Below, piece by piece: positions 41,969 to 51,853 of a DNA stretch of 64,000 nt. This stretch comes from Shouchella clausii (GTDB lineage: Bacteria; Bacillota; Bacilli; Bacillales; Bacillaceae_D). Under the pieces are notes generated by a model that made no database searches, was not told the DNA's origin, and saw only the letters and a program-made list of their open reading frames with translations. Every line of letters begins with the position of its first letter. Within the stretch, counting starts at the first letter, position 1. The stretch spans positions 2,294,001 through 2,358,000 of the forward strand of contig NZ_CP019985.1 in NCBI RefSeq assembly GCF_002250115.1, written 5' to 3'. The position numbers and the translations under genes are program-made.

Positions 41969-42802
41969 TTAATAAAGCAAACGCCAAATATGCAACGTTA
42001 AATAGAGCTCTTCATTAGAGGAGAGTTCCCAGCCATACTGCTTATGAAGGATACGGCCAATTTTTGTTGCACATTGATAGGCTTTTTTGTATGTTCCTTG
42101 GATAAGTTCAATTAATTCAGGGTCAAACTGTTTGTATTCGACCTTCTCTTGGTGAAGCTGGCGTAAAACAAAGTACCTTAAATGCGTGAGCAGCCGCAAG
42201 TAATCAAATGATTCTTCATTTAGCTGGAGCTCGTAATCGAACTCAATGATTTTGACAATCCGGTTGATCACTTCTGTCATTTTTACTGTTTCTTTCATGT
42301 GCCGTTGTTGCCCTTGGGCATTCACAAAATGGTACGTTAAAAACGACTCTTCGCTTTTCGGCAATAGCACATCTAATTCGTCAAAGACAATCCGAACCGC
42401 TTCTTTTGCAGCCTTATGCTCCTTTGGGTAAAGGCGATCAAGCTCCCACGGATGGGAGTGGGGGTAATCGATGCCATCTAACGTTCGCTGAATCGCGTAA
42501 TTGAGATGGTCGGCCAGCGCTAAAAACAAATGGTCGCTTAACTGAACGCCAATAATCGTTTCTGCTTTACGGATCATCGCCGCTGCCACTTCGAAAACAG
42601 CAACGGGAATGTTGTCAATTAACTCTGAAAAGGGGTGAGTGCTAGAGCCTGCCGCCGAATATTTTTTAGTGACCAATGTATCATCAATCGCGTCGCCTTT
42701 TTTGCGGTTAAAGCCAACGCCTGTTCCAATGACAACCCATTCTAAGCCAGCAGCATCCTCCACCAAAGCAATATTGTTATTAAACGATTTGATGAGGTTC
42801 AT
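41969..42802 (-). CDS. BglG-family transcription antiterminator (LicT/GlcT-like)
   Basis: 277 residues. N-terminal CAT RNA-binding domain of about 55 residues (NNNIALVEDAAGLEWVVIGTGVGFNRKKGD), then PRD1 (with DHLNYAIQR) and PRD2 (LLTHLRYFVLRQL..NEELYLTLHIWRL), carrying the regulatory histidines. Binds the RAT site in the leader of the PTS gene immediately downstream when its cognate sugar is present. Start is ATG 42802 behind GGGAGG. Confidence 0.9.
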   Translation of the reverse strand: MNLIKSFNNNIALVEDAAGLEWVVIGTGVGFNRKKGDAIDDTLVTKKYSAAGSSTHPFSELIDNIPVAVFEVAAAMIRKAETIIGVQLSDHLFLALADHLNYAIQRTLDGIDYPHSHPWELDRLYPKEHKAAKEAVRIVFDELDVLLPKSEESFLTYHFVNAQGQQRHMKETVKMTEVINRIVKIIEFDYELQLNEESFDYLRLLTHLRYFVLRQLHQEKVEYKQFDPELIELIQGTYKKAYQCATKIGRILHKQYGWELSSNEELYLTLHIWRLLY

Positions 42803-42881
42803 GCGATGCCTCCCTAGCCATCAGAGCGGCCATAGCTGATGCCTGATCGGATCAGTAACACGTACGACCTTGTTTGTACGT

Positions 42882-42910
42882 ATTATAGTACATGAAAGCA
42901 TTTCCGTAAA
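42882..42910 (-). promoter_or_regulatory. Candidate promoter of the antiterminator gene
   Basis: On the minus strand TTTACG (42910-42905) and TATAAT (42887-42882) are 17 bp apart. ACGTAC..GTACGT, an inverted repeat, lies just downstream. Confidence 0.5.
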
Positions 42911-43010
42911 TAGCGAGAAGTGGAAGTGAATGCTAGCTGTAGTGCAAAGGGACAGCATTTCTTGCAACCGCAGCCACTATCGGGGTACTGTCCGCTAAAT
43001 AGGTGGCTAG

Positions 43011-43664
43011 CTAGGAACGTTTCGGCCAAAATGTATAGGACCATGAATAAATTGTGTCGATCAAGAAGATCACACCCCAAAGCATGGAAATCGAGTGGAT
43101 CGTTTCATTCGGATAAGGGCTGTTAGTTGGATTGTACGATTCGCTGCTTAGCCAAGACAAATCGCGTACATAAGAAAGCGCGTCGTCCCAATTGTTCGTA
43201 CCAAGTGCGAAAAACACCGTTTGCGCAATGAGAAACACCAGCAAATGGGCAAAGGAGGAACGGCGGTACATCCGAGCTTGATAACTTGGATCCTTTTGTT
43301 TTGCGATTTGCTCCCGGTCTTTGTCTGTAAGCAAATCAATGCCCCGCAAACGGCCAATTTTTTGTTTCATCCAACGGTCAAGCTTTTTAAAATCTTGGAC
43401 GCCAAACGTGACAGCGTACAGGACAAAGACCGTAATAATGATTTGCAATGTTGATAATTCACCAGTTTCTTTGTACAACAGCCAGCCAAGCCCGGCTTCC
43501 AACGCAGTGATGCCAACAAATAAAAAAATAAAGATCATGCTGGTCCCCCGTTTATCAAGGCCGTAACGGGCCACGCCAAACAAAAGCAGGCAAACGAGCG
43601 AAGCAAGTTCCATTGCAATAAAAAGCGGTGCGGCAAATTCGACAATTCCCTCTATTGCATTCAT
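43011..43664 (-). CDS. Membrane protein co-encoded with a DesKR-like two-component system
   Basis: 217 residues from ATG 43664, which follows the response-regulator stop closely. About five hydrophobic segments: near residues 12-30, 40-60, 70-90, 143-160 and 190-210. A charged cytoplasmic loop RWMKQKIGRLRGIDLLTDKDR lies in the middle. No family recognised; probably an accessory or target of the two-component system. Confidence 0.6.
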   Translation of the reverse strand: MNAIEGIVEFAAPLFIAMELASLVCLLLFGVARYGLDKRGTSMIFIFLFVGITALEAGLGWLLYKETGELSTLQIIITVFVLYAVTFGVQDFKKLDRWMKQKIGRLRGIDLLTDKDREQIAKQKDPSYQARMYRRSSFAHLLVFLIAQTVFFALGTNNWDDALSYVRDLSWLSSESYNPTNSPYPNETIHSISMLWGVIFLIDTIYSWSYTFWPKRS

Positions 43665-43668
43665 GCCC

Positions 43669-44274
43669 TTATATCCATCCTTTCTCTTCTGCGATCCGCA
43701 ATGCGTCGTGGCGGTTAGTCGTTTCAAGTTTTTGCATCGCAGATGATAAATAGTTGCGGACTGTTCCGAGGGAAAGGTGCATGGCAGAGGCGATCATTTC
43801 TGTGCTTTCGCCATTGCGCACTCGCCCGAGCATTTCTTGTTCACGGTCATTTAATGGGTTTGGCTGCAAACGAAACAACATGTTGCTAAGTGCTGGAGAG
43901 ATGACGTGTTCACCAGCTACAATGCGGCGGATCGCTACAATCAATTGATCAATCGGGTCATCTTTAAGCAAATAGCCGTCCACACCAAGTTTCATCGCTT
44001 GTTCAATATAGCCTGGTCGCGAAAAGGTCGTTAGCAGCGCAATTTTCCCTTTGAATCCGTGCTGTTTCATGTATTTCGCTGTCTCGAGCCCTGTCCCATC
44101 AGGCATTTCGATATCCATAAGGAGCAAATCTAGTTCCCAAAGGCCGGGAAACGAGCGGACTGAGGCGCCGCTAGAAACCGCTCCGGCAACATGGATGTCT
44201 TCTTCTAAGTTAAGCAGTGACTCAAGCGCATTGCGCAAAATCGTTTGATCTTCAGCAATTAATATTTGAATCAT
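43669..44274 (-). CDS. LuxR/NarL-type response regulator (DesR-like)
   Basis: 201 residues from ATG 44274, overlapping the kinase stop as ATGA. Receiver domain with AEDQ (acidic pocket), LLLMDIEMPDGTG (phospho-Asp) and YLLKDD (Lys); C-terminal LuxR helix-turn-helix LNDREQEMLGRVRNGESTEMIASAMHLSLGTVRNYLSSAMQKL. The length matches DesR. A 16-bp perfect palindrome upstream of the operon (45491-45506) is a candidate binding site. Confidence 0.9.
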   Translation of the reverse strand: MIQILIAEDQTILRNALESLLNLEEDIHVAGAVSSGASVRSFPGLWELDLLLMDIEMPDGTGLETAKYMKQHGFKGKIALLTTFSRPGYIEQAMKLGVDGYLLKDDPIDQLIVAIRRIVAGEHVISPALSNMLFRLQPNPLNDREQEMLGRVRNGESTEMIASAMHLSLGTVRNYLSSAMQKLETTNRHDALRIAEEKGWI

Positions 44275-45392
44275 TTTCCTTCTCCTTTTACGTGTACAGT
44301 TGGGACGGTTAACGTAACCGTTGTCCCTAAATCGATGCCGCTTTTCCATGTACATGTACCGCCAACAAGGCGCATACGTTCTTTCATTGAAGCGATGCCG
44401 TCGCCCTGTTTTATGTCAGGGGATCCGATTCCCACTCCGTCATCGTGAATGTGGCAAACAAGCTCGTGTTCTGTATGGAAAAACGCCAATTCCACTCTAT
44501 CAGCGCGGCTATGTTTATAACAGTTTACAAGCGCTTCTCGAATCGACAATGCCACCATGGTTTCAACCACTTCCGAAAGTGTAGGGATTTGTTCTTCACC
44601 GCGGACAGAAAAGGTGGTGAACGTTCCTTTAAACAACGTTTTCGCATGGTCGATTTCAGGCTTGATTTCGATATGCTTTAAACCAGACACCACCTCGCGG
44701 ACTTGCTTGGCAGCGGAACGTGCTGTATCAAGGACATCCTCCATTTCCCGTTTGGCTGCTACGGGATGGCTGTCTGCTAATCGCATCGCCAGTTCGCTTT
44801 TAAATTTAATGACGGCAAGTGTGTGGCCTAGCGTATCGTGCAAATCTCTAGCAATCCGGTTTCGTTCTTCTTCTTTCGCAAAGGCAGCAAGTTCTGATTG
44901 GGCACTAGCGAGATCTCGTTCGAGACTGTGGGCTCGTTTCATATAGCGAATCGTTACTGGCAAAATGAGTTGTAAGAATAAAAAAGGCGCATAAACAGTC
45001 GTCAAAAACGAAAGAGGCTTGCCTGTTGTGACCGTAAAGACAGCCAGATAACTGGACGTCAAGAACAACATTGACAAGCACAAGTAAGGCCAAAAACGGA
45101 CTCTGCCACTTACATCGCTAAAAAGAAAAAGATAAATCAATAAGCTGTGATCAATCAATATTGCGGCAAATGCGAACAGACAAATGCCGGCGGCGCTCGC
45201 AGCGACAAAGCGCCAATCCTTCCACCATAGTGCTACATAATAAGCAGCTAAAATAGCCGCAAAACAAAACAAGCGTAGCAACAAAGGCAGTTCGCTTTCT
45301 AACGTTAACAAATTAAAAAACAAAAAAGTAAACACGAAAATATCAACGAAAAGATAACGTTTCATTTGTTCCCGGGGATAAAGTCGGATCAT
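44271..45392 (-). CDS. Sensor histidine kinase, DesK-like (HisKA_3)
   Basis: 373 residues from ATG 45392, 8 nt after AAAGGAG. Five or six N-terminal membrane helices with little extracellular sequence, as in the membrane-fluidity sensor DesK; then the HisKA_3 box RIARDLHDTLGHTLAVIKFK with the phosphorylated His, and an HATPase_c domain with REALVNCYKHSRAD, HDDGVGIGS and GIASMKERMRLVGG. Probably senses membrane state or a cell-envelope stress; no desaturase gene is adjacent. Confidence 0.88.
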   Translation of the reverse strand: MIRLYPREQMKRYLFVDIFVFTFLFFNLLTLESELPLLLRLFCFAAILAAYYVALWWKDWRFVAASAAGICLFAFAAILIDHSLLIYLFLFSDVSGRVRFWPYLCLSMLFLTSSYLAVFTVTTGKPLSFLTTVYAPFLFLQLILPVTIRYMKRAHSLERDLASAQSELAAFAKEEERNRIARDLHDTLGHTLAVIKFKSELAMRLADSHPVAAKREMEDVLDTARSAAKQVREVVSGLKHIEIKPEIDHAKTLFKGTFTTFSVRGEEQIPTLSEVVETMVALSIREALVNCYKHSRADRVELAFFHTEHELVCHIHDDGVGIGSPDIKQGDGIASMKERMRLVGGTCTWKSGIDLGTTVTLTVPTVHVKGEGK

Positions 45393-45490
45393 AGGGAGGG
45401 CTCCTTTATAGGCAATCCCTTTTATTATAGCGCCTTTATAGATTAAGCGATAACCGGCTAGAGTGCTATTCATAGGTGTCATTGTTTTTT

Positions 45491-45506
45491 TATGACAGCT
45501 GTCATA
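45491..45506. promoter_or_regulatory. Perfect 16-bp palindrome between kinase operon and MFS gene
   Basis: TATGACAGCTGTCATA is a perfect palindrome in the 316-bp divergent spacer. TGAC..GTCA half-sites are common for dimeric NarL/LuxR-type regulators, so the adjacent response regulator is the first candidate to bind it. Confidence 0.45.
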
Positions 45507-45528
45507 CGCAAATCGATTTAAAAAAACG

Positions 45529-45557
45529 TTGTGATTTAAATTTTTAAATTGTATGAT
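45529..45557 (+). promoter_or_regulatory. Candidate promoter toward the MFS gene
   Basis: TTGTGA (45529-45534) and TATGAT (45552-45557) are 17 bp apart, the spacer being an AT-rich near-palindrome. The start would lie about 145 bp before the MFS gene. Confidence 0.4.
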
Positions 45558-45708
45558 AGAACGTAAAGAAAAAGCTGTTGTGTGATCAAAAGAAGGGCGG
45601 TCTCGCTCGCTCTCTGCTTTGACAGTAACCTTAACCTCCACATTCCATTGATGCATGCATTATGTAAAAGATGGGAGGAACAAAAAGAATGATGAAGAGG
45701 GGACGTAA

Positions 45709-46971
45709 ATGAAAACACGATCATTTTTACATGAAAGAAATTTTATGATTTTGCTTTCTGGCGTGTTTATTAATGGAATTGGTGCAGGCGTTTATGCGGT
45801 TTCGGGTATGTTGCTTGTCCTCTATTTGAGCGGAAATGTCTTTTATTCAGGTCTCGCTTATTTCGCAGTAACATTGGCAAATGCGTTGGCTTTCTTAATC
45901 GCGCCATTTGCTCGATACGTCACGTACAAAAAAGGCTTAATCGTATGCGAAGTGTTGAAGTCCGCATTGCTATTTACACTACCACTGTTCTACGCAACGA
46001 TTGGCCTGAACGTTTATTATGTTATCACACTGCTATTTGCGGTTTCTTTGCTAGCCAAGTTTACATACCCAATCGAATCAACGATTATGCCGATTATTGT
46101 TGGTAAAGAAAACATTATTAAAGCAAATGCGTACTTGCAAACGGTGAGGGAAGGAATGGGTATCGCTTTTGTTGCTGGCGCCGGTGTTCTTGTTGCTTTT
46201 ATTGGCCCTGTTCAAGCAACTTTGATTACAGCGGTTTGCCATTTGTTATCATCATTAACGTATACATTATTCCGCTTTAGACAAAACACTCTCCCTCAAG
46301 AAAGACAAGGCGTGAAACAAAGCGTGGTCGCCTACAAAACAGATTTAAAGGCAGGGATGACGTATATTTCTCAATCGCTTATTCCAAAAATGATTGGGTC
46401 GATTATCTTTATTAATTTGGCGATGGGCGTGATGGTTCCGAATTTGCCTGCCTTTACATTAATGAAAGGCAATAGTGAAGCCATTTATGGTTTTTATTTG
46501 GCTGGATTGTCACTTGGCGTCATGATTGGCACACTGATTACTCCGAAAGTCAAAGAATGCCGTTTCGGGCTGTTAACGGTCATTGGTTTTTGTAGTACCG
46601 GCATTGCCTGGCTTGGTACTGCTTTTCTGCCCGTTTACTTTTCTTTGCCTTTCTTCTGTATCGGCAGTATCGCGATTGGCATCTTCAATATCCTCCTTTT
46701 TTCTTCCATCCAACAACAAGTGGAAGAAGCAATGATTGGCCGTGTCGTGACAGTCATATCCAGTGCAGCAGCAGTCGGTGTGCCGATTGGTTCCCTTATA
46801 GGTGGGGCGCTTGGCTCTACCTTTACCCCCGTCTTGCCTGTGGCGCTTTGTGGGATAGCGATGTTGTTATTTAGTACCAGCTGGTTGGTTCACCCAGTCC
46901 TCCGAAAGCTTCCTGCCATTGAAAAGGCCTCTTTGTTTGTTCGTAAGCCAACCCATAGTCAATCGGTGTAG
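45709..46971 (+). CDS. MFS transporter, drug-efflux type
   Basis: 420 residues with 12 hydrophobic segments; short basic C-terminus. GVFINGIGAGVYAVSGMLLVLYLSG, the 2-3 loop APFARYVTYKKGL and FTYPIESTIMPIIVGKENIIKANAYLQTVREG resemble multidrug MFS pumps of the Bcr/BcrA-YfiS kind. Substrate unknown. It may be controlled by the divergent two-component system. Confidence 0.8.
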   Translation: MKTRSFLHERNFMILLSGVFINGIGAGVYAVSGMLLVLYLSGNVFYSGLAYFAVTLANALAFLIAPFARYVTYKKGLIVCEVLKSALLFTLPLFYATIGLNVYYVITLLFAVSLLAKFTYPIESTIMPIIVGKENIIKANAYLQTVREGMGIAFVAGAGVLVAFIGPVQATLITAVCHLLSSLTYTLFRFRQNTLPQERQGVKQSVVAYKTDLKAGMTYISQSLIPKMIGSIIFINLAMGVMVPNLPAFTLMKGNSEAIYGFYLAGLSLGVMIGTLITPKVKECRFGLLTVIGFCSTGIAWLGTAFLPVYFSLPFFCIGSIAIGIFNILLFSSIQQQVEEAMIGRVVTVISSAAAVGVPIGSLIGGALGSTFTPVLPVALCGIAMLLFSTSWLVHPVLRKLPAIEKASLFVRKPTHSQSV

Positions 46972-47026
46972 AAAAAACATGGTTGTGATTCAGGAGAAAG
47001 GAAAAAGGAAACGAATTGCTTTGCTG

Positions 47027-47056
47027 CCCAAGGAGAGTCCCTTCTCTTTGGGTTTT
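47027..47056 (+). terminator. Terminator after the MFS gene
   Basis: CCCAAGGAG (47027-47035) and CTCTTTGGG (47044-47052) form a 9-bp stem with one G-T pair followed by four Ts. Confidence 0.7.
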
Positions 47057-47234
47057 GGCATTTGGTTTAGGCGAATACGGCATATGTAGTAGATTGATAA
47101 CAATGGGGACAAGTTACTATGTTTTTTTCATTTTTTATAAGCGATGTTATGTTGGGAAAATGTAATTCCATTCCATTTAGAGGAGAAATCTTTTAAACTG
47201 TAAGTATAAACGATTAGCAAAGGGTGGTGTTGAG

Positions 47235-48713
47235 ATGAAGCGTATTATTGTGTGTGACCGTGACTTAAGCGAGTGCTATGGAATGGAGTGGTTAATTCGT
47301 TCTTCTCATTTGCAAGTAGAGCGTGCCGGCATTGCGTGTTCGCCGGAAGAACTGTTTGAACAAATGGAAACAGAACGTCCTGATGTCATTTGCCTTGAAT
47401 TGGATATGTTTCAAGGGCGTGAATGGGAGCAACTAAAACATTATGCAGCTATCTTTACGCCTGCTCTTGTAGCGGTTTCTGCCGAAGGAACGTATGCAAA
47501 AGCAACGCAGGCGCTAGAACTTGGCTGTGTCGACTTGCTTATAAAACCACTTGATTCTGAGAAACTATTGCGGCATTTGCACAAGTTGCTGCGAGAAAAG
47601 CGCCCTGTTGTCAAGAGCGAAAAAGAAGAGCCTAAGTGGCCATGTCCATCGTACCGTGACCTTTTTTTGCCTGGCCGTGCTGATTCGTTTCCAGGAGATG
47701 TGGTGCTCATCCAACATGAAGAGAAAGGCAAAACCGTAAAATTGCTTGAATTTGCCGAAGCTTTCCCATTTACAGACAAACCGGCTATTCTCCCGCTTAG
47801 TGACGTGGTGATGCTTGTGTTTCCTGATCGTGACCCTTGGCGGGAAAAATTGTGCCATAAGCTGCTTAATAGTTGGGATGATGAAAACAACGGCTTAGCT
47901 GTCTTTGTTTTGGACCAAAAGGAAAACCGTACTTTGCAGGAAGCCTATCAGCGAGCGCTACTCCATTTGCAACGAGCATTTTTCATCGGTTTTGATCAAG
48001 TGATCGTAACTGGGGAAGCGTTTTCGTGGAAACGGATTGATCCACTTTTGACGCCAGAGGAACAACGGATTTGGATCGAAATGTTGAGAGACAACAAACT
48101 CACTTCCCTTAAGCAATGGCTATACGGGGAATTTTATTATGCCGGCGGCGCTTTGCCCGATCCTGGACTGCTGCGGATTAAATTGACAAGCATTCTTGCC
48201 CAAGTGCGCCGCTATATGCGTAATTGGAAAATGGCAGGAGAGGACGTGGAACGCGCCTATTACAACTTGTTTAATAGCGTATTAAATATGCCAGTTTTAG
48301 CAAGGATTGTCCAGGAGCTCATTTTGTTTATCCAATTTCTGTTTGAGCAAACGCGCCGCGTGGAAACGGTCCAAAAAACAGACATTGTCCATGAAGCGCT
48401 CCGATATATGAACAAGCATTACCAAAACCCTAAGCTTAATTTAACCCGTGTAGCAGAGCATGTCGGCAGAAACCCTTCGTATTTAAGCCAGTTGTTTTCC
48501 ATACGGCTCAAACAATCGTTTCGCCACGCGTTGCAAGACATTCGGATTGCCGCGGCCAAGGAACTCCTTGCTGACCCTATGCTGGCCATCGGTGAGATTG
48601 CCGAACGGGTAGGCTATGCAAACCCAGCCTATTTTTCAAAAGCATTCAAAAAACAAACCGCATACAGTCCGAACCAGTACCGTATTCGAGAATTAACTAA
48701 AGAAAAGGATTAA
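47235..48713 (+). CDS. AraC-type regulator with an atypical receiver domain
   Basis: 492 residues. The N-terminal 120 residues follow a CheY fold (IIVCDRDLSECYGMEWLI, PDVICLELDMFQG, VAVSAEG, LLIKPLDSEKL), but the canonical phospho-Asp position (the LLD of LLDIxMP) holds Glu. A 250-residue middle region has no motif. The C-terminal AraC domain has two helix-turn-helix units (LNLTRVAEHVGRNPSYLSQLF and IGEIAERVGYANPAYFSKAF). It resembles YesN-type regulators but no kinase is nearby. Directly upstream of the hut genes on the same strand, so it probably regulates them. Confidence 0.82.
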   Translation: MKRIIVCDRDLSECYGMEWLIRSSHLQVERAGIACSPEELFEQMETERPDVICLELDMFQGREWEQLKHYAAIFTPALVAVSAEGTYAKATQALELGCVDLLIKPLDSEKLLRHLHKLLREKRPVVKSEKEEPKWPCPSYRDLFLPGRADSFPGDVVLIQHEEKGKTVKLLEFAEAFPFTDKPAILPLSDVVMLVFPDRDPWREKLCHKLLNSWDDENNGLAVFVLDQKENRTLQEAYQRALLHLQRAFFIGFDQVIVTGEAFSWKRIDPLLTPEEQRIWIEMLRDNKLTSLKQWLYGEFYYAGGALPDPGLLRIKLTSILAQVRRYMRNWKMAGEDVERAYYNLFNSVLNMPVLARIVQELILFIQFLFEQTRRVETVQKTDIVHEALRYMNKHYQNPKLNLTRVAEHVGRNPSYLSQLFSIRLKQSFRHALQDIRIAAAKELLADPMLAIGEIAERVGYANPAYFSKAFKKQTAYSPNQYRIRELTKEKD

Positions 48714-48864
48714 ACCTAAAAAAGTATAAATGAAAGGGAAATTTTCGGACAGAAATAAATGAAAAGTCGAATATATGAAATAAAAATCCAATCGAAATCA
48801 GCTAGGCGCAAATGGTATGGCTCCCTATACTGCTAAGTAAGACATATAAAGGGGGAATGCCACA

Positions 48865-50544
48865 GTGAACCTGAACAATGAACCGATTCGTGCGAAAAGA
48901 GGCACTGCCTTAACGGCCAAAGGGTGGGTGCAGGAAGCAGCGCTCCGTATGCTTATGAATAATTTAGATGAAGAAGTAGCAGAGCATCCAGACCAATTAG
49001 TTGTCTACGGCGGGATTGGCAAGGCTGCGCGCAATTGGCCGTCTTATCATAGCATTGTCTCATCGTTAACAGCGCTTGATAACGACGAAACGTTGCTCAT
49101 TCAATCTGGGAAACCGGTTGCTGTCTTTAAAACACATGAAGATGCTCCGCGGGTGTTGCTTGCCAATTCCAACCTTGTCCCTGCTTGGGCGAATTGGGAA
49201 ACATTTCATGAGCTTGATAAGAAAGGCTTAACCATGTACGGGCAAATGACAGCTGGAAGTTGGATTTATATTGGTAGTCAAGGCATTGTTCAAGGGACTT
49301 ACGAGACGTTTGCCGAATGTGCACGACAACATTTTGGCGGTTCATTAAAAGGGACGATTACCGTAACGGCTGGATTAGGCGGCATGGGCGGCGCCCAACC
49401 GTTAGCGGTCACGATGGCAAATGGCGTGGCTATTTGCGTTGACGTGGACCGTTCCCGGATCGACAAGCGTATAGAGACCAACTATTTGGATATTGTCGCC
49501 CATACGCTATCAGAGGCAATTGAAGAAGCTGAACTCGCGAAAAAGGAAGGCATCCCCCTTTCGATCGGCCTTGTCGGCAATGCGGCTGAAGTATTGCCAG
49601 AAATGCTTGCCCGCGGGTTTGTTCCAGACATTGTCACTGATCAAACGTCTGCTCATGATCCTTTGAATGGCTATTTGCCAAAAGGGTTCACCCTTGAACA
49701 AGGGCAAGCGCTGCGAAGGGAAGATCCACAAGCTTACATTAGCCTTGCTAAAAAGAGTATGGCCGAGCATGTTGAAGCGATGCTTGAGTTAAAAAAGCGT
49801 GGCGCGATCGTATTCGATTATGGCAATAATATTCGCCAAGTTGCTTTTGATGAAGGGGTTCGTGACGCCTTTTCATTTCCTGGTTTTGTTCCTGCTTATA
49901 TCCGCCCACAATTTTGCGAAGGCAAAGGGCCTTTTCGCTGGGTCGCCCTTTCTGGCGATCCAGCAGATATTGATAAAACCGATGAAGTGATCTTGCAAGA
50001 GTTTGCCGACAACGAACCGTTATGCCAGTGGATCCGCATGGCACGTCGCCATATTTCCTTCCAAGGCCTTCCGGCAAGGATTTGCTGGCTCGGCTATGGG
50101 GAACGTGCCCGTTTTGGCAAACGGATTAATGAAATGGTTGCTTCTGGAGAATTGTCCGCCCCCATTGTGATCGGGCGTGACCACCTTGATGCCGGCTCGG
50201 TCGCCTCGCCAAATCGGGAAACAGAAGCAATGAAAGACGGCAGTGACGCCGTTGCCGATTGGCCAATTTTAAATGCACTTGTGAATACAGCAGCAGGGGC
50301 AAGCTGGGTGTCTGTGCACCATGGCGGCGGCGTCGGTATGGGATACTCCCTCCACGCTGGCATGGTTGTTGTCGCAGATGGGACAGCGGAAGCGGATCGG
50401 CGTTTGGAGCGTGTGCTGACAACGGATCCTGGCCTAGGCGTCGTTCGCCATGCCGATGCTGGCTATCAAAAAGCTGTCGAAACGGCAAAAGCAACAGGTA
50501 TTGTCATTCCGGCCCTTGCAAGGGAGGGAAAAGAAAATGGCTGA
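48865..50544 (+). CDS. hutU: Urocanate hydratase
   Basis: 559 residues from GTG 48865, AAAGGGGG upstream. Second step of histidine degradation, urocanate to 4-imidazolone-5-propionate, using tightly bound NAD+. Conserved features: [46 protein letters not shown] and [17 protein letters not shown] with the active-site Cys. First gene of the operon; its end overlaps hutI. No hutH (histidase) gene is in the window. Confidence 0.97.
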   Translation: MNLNNEPIRAKRGTALTAKGWVQEAALRMLMNNLDEEVAEHPDQLVVYGGIGKAARNWPSYHSIVSSLTALDNDETLLIQSGKPVAVFKTHEDAPRVLLANSNLVPAWANWETFHELDKKGLTMYGQMTAGSWIYIGSQGIVQGTYETFAECARQHFGGSLKGTITVTAGLGGMGGAQPLAVTMANGVAICVDVDRSRIDKRIETNYLDIVAHTLSEAIEEAELAKKEGIPLSIGLVGNAAEVLPEMLARGFVPDIVTDQTSAHDPLNGYLPKGFTLEQGQALRREDPQAYISLAKKSMAEHVEAMLELKKRGAIVFDYGNNIRQVAFDEGVRDAFSFPGFVPAYIRPQFCEGKGPFRWVALSGDPADIDKTDEVILQEFADNEPLCQWIRMARRHISFQGLPARICWLGYGERARFGKRINEMVASGELSAPIVIGRDHLDAGSVASPNRETEAMKDGSDAVADWPILNALVNTAAGASWVSVHHGGGVGMGYSLHAGMVVVADGTAEADRRLERVLTTDPGLGVVRHADAGYQKAVETAKATGIVIPALAREGKENG

Positions 50545-51853
50545 ACTCTTATATCTCAAGGAGGCTGAACAAGTTGTCACTGTTGCTGGCGCAAGCGACA
50601 AACCAAAAGTAGGAGAGGACTTATCTGAAATTGGCGTCATTGAACGGGGGAGTGTCATCGTTGAGGGAGAGAAGATTGCCTTTGCCGGTACAGACGCAGA
50701 TGCTCGTCATTACTTGCAAAAACGTTCTGGGAAGGTGAAAACAATTGAGGCGAGGGGGAAGCTCCTCACGCCTGGACTCGTCGACCCTCATACACATCTC
50801 GTCTTTGCCGGCAGCCGTGAACAAGAATTGACGATGCGTTTGAAAGGCAAGTCATATATGAGCATTTTACAGGCAGGCGGCGGCATTTTAAGCACAACGA
50901 AAAGCACGAGAGCAGCCACTGCTGACCAGTTGGCCCAGGAGTCGCGGCTACGGCTTGACCGTTTTTTGCAGCACGGGGTGACGACCGTTGAGGCGAAAAG
51001 CGGCTACGGGTTAGCGACAGACGCTGAACTAAAACAGCTACGTGTCGCTCAACAATTAAACAATAACCACCCAGTAGATGTCGTCTCGACTTTTATGGGG
51101 GCGCATGCCATTCCGCCAGAGTGGAAACAGGACCCTGATGCGTTTGTAAAATTAGTTGCAGAAGAAATGATTCCCCAAGTCGCAGCTGAGAACTTAGCTG
51201 AGTTTTGTGATGTCTTTTGTGAAGAGGGCGTCTTTACGGTCGCCCAATCGCAATACATTTTGGAGGAAGGGAAAAAGCATGGGCTAAAGCCGAAAATCCA
51301 CGCCGATGAGTTGGTTTCCTTTGGAGGCGCCGAGCTTTCCGCAAAAGTCGGCGCAGTCAGTGCAGACCATTTGTTAAAGGCTTCACCAACAGGCATCGAA
51401 CAAATGGCCGAGGCAGGCGTTATAGCCGTGCTCTTGCCAGGAACAGCCTTTTTTCTAATGACTGAGCCAGCCAATGCTCGGGCGATGATTGAAGCAGGAG
51501 TCCCAGTTGCCTTATCGACAGACCGTAACCCAGGTTCATCGCCGACTGAGTCATTGCCATTCATAATGAATTTGGCTTGCCTGACAATGAAAATGACGCC
51601 AGAAGAGGTGCTTGCTGCTTCCACGATCAATGCCGCACACGCCATTGGCCGAGCGAAGGACATCGGCAGCATTGAAGCAGGCAAAAACGCTGATCTCGTG
51701 CTCTTTGACGCGCCGAACTATCAAACATTGCAGTATAACTATGCTGTCAATCGAGTCGATACAGTCATGAAAGCAGGGAAAATCGTTGTGGAAGGCGGTG
51801 TGTTACTTGAAAAAACCGACAATCAACGGTGCTCGCTTGCAACAGAAAATTGA
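50537..51853 (+). CDS. hutI: Imidazolonepropionase
   Basis: 438 residues from ATG 50537, AGGGAGGG upstream, overlapping the hutU stop. Amidohydrolase fold with the metal-binding [42 protein letters not shown] and [15 protein letters not shown]. Hydrolyses imidazolonepropionate to N-formimino-L-glutamate. Overlaps the following M20 gene by 47 bp. Confidence 0.97.
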   Translation: MAELLYLKEAEQVVTVAGASDKPKVGEDLSEIGVIERGSVIVEGEKIAFAGTDADARHYLQKRSGKVKTIEARGKLLTPGLVDPHTHLVFAGSREQELTMRLKGKSYMSILQAGGGILSTTKSTRAATADQLAQESRLRLDRFLQHGVTTVEAKSGYGLATDAELKQLRVAQQLNNNHPVDVVSTFMGAHAIPPEWKQDPDAFVKLVAEEMIPQVAAENLAEFCDVFCEEGVFTVAQSQYILEEGKKHGLKPKIHADELVSFGGAELSAKVGAVSADHLLKASPTGIEQMAEAGVIAVLLPGTAFFLMTEPANARAMIEAGVPVALSTDRNPGSSPTESLPFIMNLACLTMKMTPEEVLAASTINAAHAIGRAKDIGSIEAGKNADLVLFDAPNYQTLQYNYAVNRVDTVMKAGKIVVEGGVLLEKTDNQRCSLATEN

